From Ceratothoa steindachneri (lineage: Eukaryota; Arthropoda; Malacostraca; Isopoda; Cymothoidae), in NCBI GenBank assembly GCA_963969495.1, contig OZ018327.1, positions 35,017,175-35,081,174 of the forward strand: DNA of 64,000 nt. Reading direction: 5' to 3'. A model generated the notes under the pieces. The model made no database searches. It was not told the DNA's origin and saw nothing but the letters and a program-made list of their open reading frames with translations. Shown piece by piece: positions 56,871-64,000 of the stretch (position 1 is the stretch's first letter; each line of letters begins with the position of its first letter). Position numbers and translations under genes: made by a program.

Positions 56871-58224
56871 CTTTTAGCTTAACTTTCAACACATTCACTT
56901 CGCCTCGACCCTCACTTCTAAGCGTCAAAGCGGGAGGGGAGTTGGGAATGGCTCTCTCGCCGAGCTCTTAACCGAATTTGTTAATTCCTCTATTGTATTA
57001 CTGGATCTGAGTCCGATAATGCACTCGAATGGAGCGGAGACAACGGGTGACGGACCCGTTGACCGCCTCTGAGCACCCGCTGGACGTTCTTTTATCGGTC
57101 ACGTCCTCCGCTCGCAAGTAACTCTCTCCGCTTTGGCACTTAATTAATGAAATCATTCGTTGGATCTTCGAGTTAGGGAGAAAGCATGCGATCCCTAGCT
57201 AAGAGATAAGCTATCTGTCAATGTTCGAGGTGGGAGGAAGAGGCACGATTTGAGTAGCTAAACGAGGATATTGATGATGTAAGATAAAATATCTATGCAA
57301 TATATTAAGAAAATTAAAAATAAGAAAATGCAAATGACAGATTCGAAAATCAAACTTAATTTTCCTTCGAGATTCAGAAAAGAAATTGAAAGGTAATGAT
57401 GGAAAGGAAAGAAAGAATATAAAAATAAATATATACGTCTAATACTTATATGATGGTGTAATTTAAAAGGGTGGTTCTTGTGAACTTGGTTAACTCGACC
57501 GTTTCTTTCTCCTCAAAGGGTAAACTTTACTAAACTTAAAACTGGATAATATAAATGTTTCCCTCCACAAAGTAAAAACAATAGCGCATTTTAGTTTCCT
57601 TTATTTTGTAAAGGGAAAATATGAGTTAAGCAAAGGAACGAGAGAATTGTGTCAGTTCATTTTAAACAAAATTAAAATCTTTAAGTAAAATTTCTATTGA
57701 TTCCCGAGATAATCGGAGATAAGGGGTTATAAAGGGGATCAGTTAAACTGTAAAATACAGGGCTCTGGTAGGCGACTCTAATCCTTAACCACTTTCACAC
57801 TGCATTGGGTATACCATAATTGGAAGTCTGACAAAAGTCATCCCAGGATCCCTTGGCATAAGCTGCATTCAGATGTTTGTGTTATCAAGCCGCAATCAAG
57901 TTATGCGATTTATATCTTGCCCAAAATTAGTATCGTACAACCCACTATGTATTTTATTAATGTAAACTTTGGGTCTACATCAATACACAAATTACTACCG
58001 TACTTATCCAGCTAAGCGCCGCAGACTAAGAAAATGCATTTATACTTAATGTTTGTATGTATGACAGTGAATATATTTGGTATAAATGTTGTTAGTTCTG
58101 TTTCCGCGAAGTAAGGGGCAAGCCTACAGTGAGGGAGAGGGCCGACCACAGTTGGTTTTGAAATAATTAAAAACCACTCCAGGACGACTTGGAGATATCA
58201 GAAGTATTCGTAAACCTTTTTGTT
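56871..58224. other. No recognised gene
   Basis: Moderate GC at 56880-57180, then AT-rich. No motif or repeat was identified. Confidence 0.45.
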
Positions 58225-58435
58225 AATTAAAGAGAAATTTTCAAGAAGACTTTTGTAAGAGATGGCATTTACTTTAACAGAAAACAAAAATTAGGCGTCT
58301 TTTCACCGTTTATTTGGCCGGATAAATTTTTAGAAAAGTGAATAATAACGTCAATATCAATGCGATTAGCCACTGAAATAGATATCAAACTCAGCCCCAG
58401 AAAAAGATATCAAACTCAGGACCAGAAATACAGAA
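58225..58435. repeat. Dispersed repeat carrying two or three 25-bp satellite units
   Basis: It is homologous to 59297-59500 through AGAGAAATTT, TTTACTTTAACA, GGCGTCTT and AATATCAATGCG. It ends in AGATATCAAACTCAGCCCC-type units but, unlike the second copy, is not expanded. Confidence 0.85.
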
Positions 58436-59070
58436 AGGAGGAATAAACAAGAAGTTAAGACGTTTGAAAGTAAAATGTTTGAATTAATACCTTCGACAAA
58501 AAAACGCCTCACTTTCTCCGATTGAATGATACTGCTAGATTGGGTATTGGTCGGCGCACTCACCACTATATCAAAGACAAGAACCTCAGAGTATTGAAAC
58601 TTAGACCAAGCCGAACGGAGCCAATAATGTAAGTTTGCTCAAAAGGCAAGTGAGGGAGAGTTGAAGGCAAGGAAACTCAAAGCGTTCTGCGGAGGAACAG
58701 GAGTCATTTTGTCCCATAAGTTCCTCTACTATCGTCACCGTTCCGCTCTTCCATATCCTCACCAAGTGAGGTACAGGAACACGCTAAATAACCGGGACTG
58801 CTCGCACAGCGACCCCGTTGCTGTGCCCTAAATCAAAGACACAAGAAGGTGACAAAATCACTTTTAACTGACTTCTGGTAGCAGAAAATGAACTAAGGCA
58901 TTACAAGCTACATTTTCACTTGTAATTTACAATTATTTATCAATTTCGTAAGTAAATAAAACTATAAATAAAACATAAATATCACCATTACATTCTTCGT
59001 AAACAGGTTATGAGGTTATTTTCAAATTTATACCTACAACTGTTTGGTCTCCTATAATGAACAAATAAAG

Positions 59071-59157
<87 letters not shown>

Positions 59158-59296
59158 AGAAATATGAACAATAACATTCAAATCATTACAGTTTGGTAAG
59201 GGTAATGATAAGAATTCCTTAATCCACTAGAAAAGTCTCCTAGGGTTCCTCAGCCCTCTTCAAGAGCGCCAATTATACGAATAAGCGACCATCAAT
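58436..59296. other. No recognised gene; (TA)n at 59076-59156
   Basis: It separates the two copies of the dispersed repeat. It contains a TA microsatellite of about 40 units with one GTA interruption. The minus ORF at 58366-58566 is not convincing. Confidence 0.6.
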
Positions 59297-59454
59297 TTAT
59301 CTATAAAGAGAAATTTAAAGAAGCGTTTTTGTAGGAGATGACGTTTACTTTAACAAAAAACGAGTATTGGGCGTCTTGTCGCGGTTTCATCGCTCAGCTA
59401 AATTTTAAGAAAAGTGAACAATAGCGTCGTTATCAATGCAGTTAGATCAAAAAC
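59297..59454. repeat. Dispersed repeat, second copy, at the head of the satellite
   Basis: Same sequence as 58225-58368; leads directly into the 25-bp satellite. Confidence 0.85.
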
Positions 59455-60199
59455 GGAAAAAAATATCCAACTCAGACCCAGAAAAAGATATCCCTCATAC
59501 CCCCAGAATTAGATATCCAGCTCAGGACCATAAATAGATAGCCAACTCTCCCTCATAAATAGATATCCATCTCATGCCCAGAAATATATATTACACTCAG
59601 CCCAAGAAATAGATATCATACTCACCCCCAGAAATAGATATACAACTCAGACCCAGAAATAGATATCATTCTCACACGCAGAAATACATATCAAACTCAC
59701 TCACAGAAATATAAATCCACCTCAGCACAAGAGAAAGATTTCCACCCCACCTCGAGAAATAGATATCAAACTCAGCCCCAGAAATAGATATTAACTCAGA
59801 CCCAGAAAAAGATATTAAACTCAGCCCCAGAAATAGATATACAGCTCAGACCCAGAAAAAATATCCAACCCAGCCCCAGGAATAGATATCCATCTCGGCC
59901 ACAGACATAGATATTCAAGTCACTCAGAAATAGATATCTAATACAGCGCCAGGGAAAGATATGTAATACATCCCGAAGATATAGATATCCAACTCAGACC
60001 TAGAAATAGATATCCAAGTTACCCCAAGAAAGAGCCAAACGACTCAACTTTAGATGTAGTTATTCAAGTAAGCTCCAGAAATAGATATGCAACCTGCCCC
60101 CAGAAATAGATATTTAAATCATCCCCCCAAATCGATATCGAACTCGCCCTAGAAATATATATTTACATCAGCTTCGGAAATAGATATCCAACTCAACCA

Positions 60200-60238
<39 letters not shown>

Positions 60239-61612
60239 TCAGCCCGAGTATAGATATCTATCTCAGCCGAGCAAATAGACATCGAACTCACCCACAGAAA
60301 TAGAAATCCAACTCACCCAGAGAAATAAATATCCAATTCAGTCCCGGAAAAAAATATTTAACTCAGCCGAAGAAATAGATATCCCATTAACACCCAGAAA
60401 TAGAAATATCAAACTCATAGCCAGAAATAGATATGCAACTCAGTCTCAAGAAATACATATCCAAATGAGCCCCAGAGATAGATAACCATCTCGTCCCAAT
60501 AAATATATATCCAATTCGCATTCAAAAATAGATATCCAACTCATGCTAATAATCGATATCCAATTATCATCCAGTAATAGATATCCAACTCATCCCCAGA
60601 AATAGATATCCAACTCGTCGCAAGAAATAGATATCCACCTCAGCCCCACAAATAGATATCCAGCTCAGTCTAAGAAAGATATTCTACTTAGCCCCATAAA
60701 TACATATCTAACTCAGGACAAGCATAGGTATCTAACCCAGTCACAAAAATAGATATCCAACTCAGTCACATAAATAGATATTCAACATATTCAACTTAGT
60801 CTTATGAATTGATATCTAGCTTAGCCCTTGAAATAGATGTCCACCTCAGCCCCAGAAAGAGATATCCACCTCAACCCAAGTAATAGAAATCCATCTCACC
60901 AGCAGAAATAGATATCCAACTTAACCCAAGAAATAGATATCGAACTCAACCCCAGAAATTGCTATCTAAATCACCCCCAAACTAAATATTCAACGCATCC
61001 CCAGAAATAGATATCTATCACAGTCCTTGAAATGGATAACCAACTAAGACCAGAAAGAGATACCAAACCAGGCCACAAAAATAAATATCCAACTCACCCC
61101 CATAAATAGATATCTAACTCGACCCCAGAAATATATATCCAACTTATCCCAAGAATAGATATTCAACTCCTCCCCAGAAGTAGATATTCAACTCGTCCCC
61201 AGAAATAGATATCTATCTCAACCCCCAAAATATATATCCAACTTTTCCCCAGAAATGGATATCCAACTCAGCCCTAAAATTTAGATATCCATGTCAGCCA
61301 AACAAATTGATAGCTAACTCACCTAAAGAATTGATATCAAACAAGCCCTAACAAATAGATATTAAACTCGGCCCCATAAATATATATCCATCTCAGCCTC
61401 AGAAATAGATATTCGACTCAGCCCCTGAAATAGAGATCTACCTCAGTCCCATAAATATATGTTCAACTCAGCTCCAGAAATCGATATCCATCTCTGCTTC
61501 AGATATAGATATCCACTCAGCCAATGAAATAGATATCAATCTCAGCCCCGGAAATAGATATCCACATCAGCCCCAGAAATGCATATCCAACTCAGCCCCA
61601 TAAATGAATAAT
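59455..61612. repeat. 25-bp satellite array, about 86 units
   Basis: The unit begins AGATATCCAACTCAGCCC and ends CAGAAAT. Units diverge by a few bases and by small indels throughout. A (TA)n tract has expanded within it at 60203-60233 from a unit containing ATATAT. No coding. Confidence 0.95.
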
Positions 61613-61975
61613 TTATATACAACGCAGCAGCATAAATCAAGCGTAATCTAATATAGCATTTGCAGCGATGCATAAGATTACAAGAACTATTAAAGAACAC
61701 CCTCAACCCGCCCCGCTTATTAAAATTATTTTTCTTTATTCTGAATTAACTAAAGAATTTCCCAAATTTGAGAATAAATAAGAAAAACAACTTTTTTTTC
61801 CCCCTTGTTTAGGAAAAGCAAAATCTGTTCAAAAGTTTTAATAGATTTTTGGATTTTGAAATTATTGTTTTGTGTTTCGGGTGAAAATGAAAATAGCGGG
61901 GCAAAGGTCTTTTATCTAATGAAACCTGTTTTCAAGATCGAATTTTACATTATTTTTACTCAAAGTTTAAGTCTT

Positions 61976-61988
61976 ACACACACACACA

Positions 61989-62078
<90 letters not shown>
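61976..62078. repeat. (CA)n/(TA)n microsatellite
   Basis: Short ACACAC run followed by about 44 TA units. Confidence 0.97.
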
Positions 62079-62080
<2 letters not shown>

Positions 62081-62099
62081 GAAAATCACATGACGCGGG

Positions 62100-62182
62100 G
62101 TTGAGGATGGTAGCTCTGGCGATAAGCGTCTTGGTCATATAAGCGATGAGCGCTTGATGACACAGGTTCAAATTCAACTTCT
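62100..62182 (+). mobile_element. Possible tRNA-derived SINE head
   Basis: A-box-like TGGTAGCTCTGGCGATAAGC (62108) and B-box-like GGTTCAAATTC (62165) at a spacing that suits a tRNA with a long variable arm. No pairable acceptor stem. Confidence 0.4.
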
Positions 62183-62331
62183 TTATTTATTTTCATATAA
62201 GGGTAAAAATAGTTTGCCCTATCTTTCCGTTCTCTACATCTCCCATTTTCGTTCTTAAGCTTTCATTGGTACATCTAATATTCTCTTGAGCGTTTTTCCG
62301 GGTTGTGTTACCAATTTCCATTTTCCTTGGG

Positions 62332-62333
<2 letters not shown>

Positions 62334-62427
<94 letters not shown>
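62334..62427. repeat. (TA)n microsatellite
   Basis: About 47 TA units ending directly at CAGTGGTGATTCC, the candidate hAT terminus. Confidence 0.97.
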
Positions 62428-62430
<3 letters not shown>

Positions 62431-64000
62431 TGGTGATTCCTCCATGAATGCAAGGCATACACTGCATGCCTTGTTGCCTTGTTTTCACAGAATCACGTAT
62501 TGTAACTTGTAAGCCTTTGACACTGCAGAGAAATCAAACATTATTTCATAAGATTCAAACGATAATTTTCCCGTAGCCTCGCTTGAAGTCAGCAGAGATT
62601 ATCTCAGCTTTTTAATTTTCTAACTGGGTACAGAAAAATGGTCTTGATTGCCATAGACAATAAGACTGTTTGTTGCGTATACCAGCATTTCAGCCGAGAT
62701 CATATAGCTTTCTAAGATTGTGTCTTTGTACAGAAAAATGTTTTTTATTGCTTAATACAAAAGGTTGTTTGTTGCGTACACTCCTTTGCTTTCTATAACT
62801 TATAAATTCTTCAAGTTTATGTATCTAAAATACATGAGATAAAATGTTGCAAAACATGCTAAAAAATTAAAATTTCTATTTACCTCTCAGTTACAATTAT
62901 TTTATACATGTGTATAATTTTGTTGTTATCATTTAAATTATTGATGTTATACAAAATGCATGCAGCCGCTGGTGATATCTGCCAACCACACAGACAGTAG
63001 GCTGAGTGGCTGAGGCATCTTACATTTTGGGGAGAGTGAAGGCACTGAGGGCCAATTATATTCGTACAAGCCTACCAAGTACCAATTGTTAACCGGGTTT
63101 ATTTTTTACTTATTTTTGTGCCCATAATGACAGACGACATATTCAATGAATTAAAAGTGTGAAAGTTTAGCTCACAGTTGATTGGTGAGAAAAAGTGCAT
63201 AGTAAATAATGGGAGATCGATGTTAAATTTGCAGTTAACTAAAGAAAATAAAGGATTTACTCGAAAATTTAACACTAAGATGTATGATGAAGTTCCATGG
63301 TTATGAGGCAATAATTCCAATAAAACATTGTACTGTTGGTCGTGTTTGTTATTTTCAAATGAAGAAAAATCTGTGTGGAATTCTGTTGATCGTGGATATG
63401 ACGATTTAAATACTTTACACATCGCTGTTTCTCGTCATGAAAAGTGTCGTTCTCACATTAGCGTATTTGTCGATTTGAAAACTCAAAAAGAATTGATTTA
63501 TTGTTTGAAAAACAAAAATCAGCTGCCATTTCTAAACATAACGAGGAAGTAAGAACAGAGAAATATTGAAACGCTTTTTAGGTAGGCAATGAGGAATTAA
63601 ACGCTAATAATAGAGTTAATTATATCGAGTTAGTGATTTGTATGCAAGAATTTGATGTAAAGCTTGAGAATCATTTTTAAACTGTGAATGTTTTCAGGGT
63701 ACATTCAAAATGACTTAATTCAATCTATTAGTTCAGTTTTGTTAAAAGTTAAAAAAAAAGATGAACTTAATGAGTCCATGTACGTGGCGATGTTATTAGA
63801 TGAAACATCTGATGTCAGCTGTTTTTCACAACTCTCTATTATTGTACGTTATGTAGATACAACATGGTGATATTTCTGAACGATTTATCAGATTTAATGA
63901 TGTGAGTATTGGCAGAAGTGTTGCAGCAATTTCTGACTTAATTATTAGAAAACTACATAAACTGGGCTGTTTGTAAAAACTTGTTGCACAATCTTACGAC
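62428..64000 (+). mobile_element. hAT element, 5' part, running off the right edge
   Basis: The candidate left terminus CAGTGGTGATTCC (CAGNG start typical of hAT ends) follows a (TA)n tract, about 700 bp before the transposase. The right end is outside the window, so the terminus and the expected 8-bp duplication cannot be confirmed. Confidence 0.55.
63127..64000 (+). pseudogene. hAT-type transposase (ZMYM1-like), partial
   Basis: Plus strand: MTDDIFNELKV, then FNTKMYDEVPWL, LYCWSCLLFSNEEKSVWNSV (TTF-type zinc-finger Cys pair and aromatic context), NTLHIAVSRHEKCRSH, then SGYIQNDLIQSISSVLLKVK, YVAMLLDETSDVSCFSQLSI (first catalytic Asp region LLDETSD), IVRYVDTTW, a frameshift, SERFIRFNDVS and LVAQSYD at the edge. 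The order matches hAT transposases with a DUF4371-like region. Several stops and shifts indicate decay. Confidence 0.88.

Noticed and set aside
59455..61612. CRISPR-like or regulatory array
   Set aside because: Units are directly tandem without spacers, in a clearly eukaryotic context; it is a satellite.

Overview
This is a eukaryotic, almost gene-free, transposon-dense stretch of an animal genome, most likely an arthropod and quite possibly a crustacean. The evidence is the mix of Tc1/mariner, MULE, Merlin, hAT, Ty3/gypsy, Penelope-like and RNase H-bearing non-LTR elements, long (TA)n tracts, degenerate TTAGG-like repeats near 50.9 kb, and by-eye resemblance of several decayed proteins to families I know as repeats in arthropod genomes. 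I see no intact host gene, rRNA or functional tRNA. One 213-nt segment (3511-3723, minus) looks like an internal exon of a host gene.

Layout. 0-3 kb: minisatellites, a hairpin MITE, a mariner scrap and a 52-bp LINE tail with a 14-bp target duplication. 3.5-6.5 kb: the candidate exon, two Penelope-like fragments arranged as an inverted repeat, and a 932-bp deleted mariner sitting in a (TA)n tract. 7.5-22.8 kb: one old minus-strand non-LTR element (called A here) split into four parts by three later insertions. These are a solo LTR (9033-9828), a related non-LTR element B (about 10301-14630) and its less damaged relative C (about 16549-21347). 22.8-30.2 kb: a Tc1 element with TA duplications (22855-24029), a mariner half, a decayed copy of an uncharacterised arthropod repeat protein, and D, another member of the B/C family. 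30.3-32.4 kb: a G-rich fold-back repeat cluster. 33.4-39.3 kb: two Ty3/gypsy remnants around a Tc1-like remnant; the second is interrupted by a dimeric tRNA-related SINE and a palindromic MITE, and is followed by a third Penelope fragment.

40-48.3 kb is the most informative region. A Mutator-like (MULE) element has terminal repeats made of tandem 16-bp units (41.15-41.24, 44.28-44.60 and, inverted, 47.22-47.59 kb) and a minus-strand transposase pseudogene (44903-46215). Its left terminal array is split exactly by a 3034-bp element (41239-44272) with 12-bp inverted ends CACTGTGTAACA and a TTA duplication. That element carries a decayed copy of a widespread uncharacterised arthropod protein, which suggests the protein is the transposase of a CACTA-like (CMC) transposon.

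48.3-64 kb is mostly microsatellites and minisatellites, including a 2.1-kb 25-bp satellite that can be traced to a dispersed repeat. It also holds tRNA-derived SINE heads, a Merlin-type transposase tail, and the 5' part of a hAT transposase that runs off the right edge.

All protein-coding remnants carry frameshifts, stops or lost catalytic residues. The region therefore reads as a layered record of insertions rather than a working gene system. Family assignments are from recognition of motifs by eye; no database search was run.
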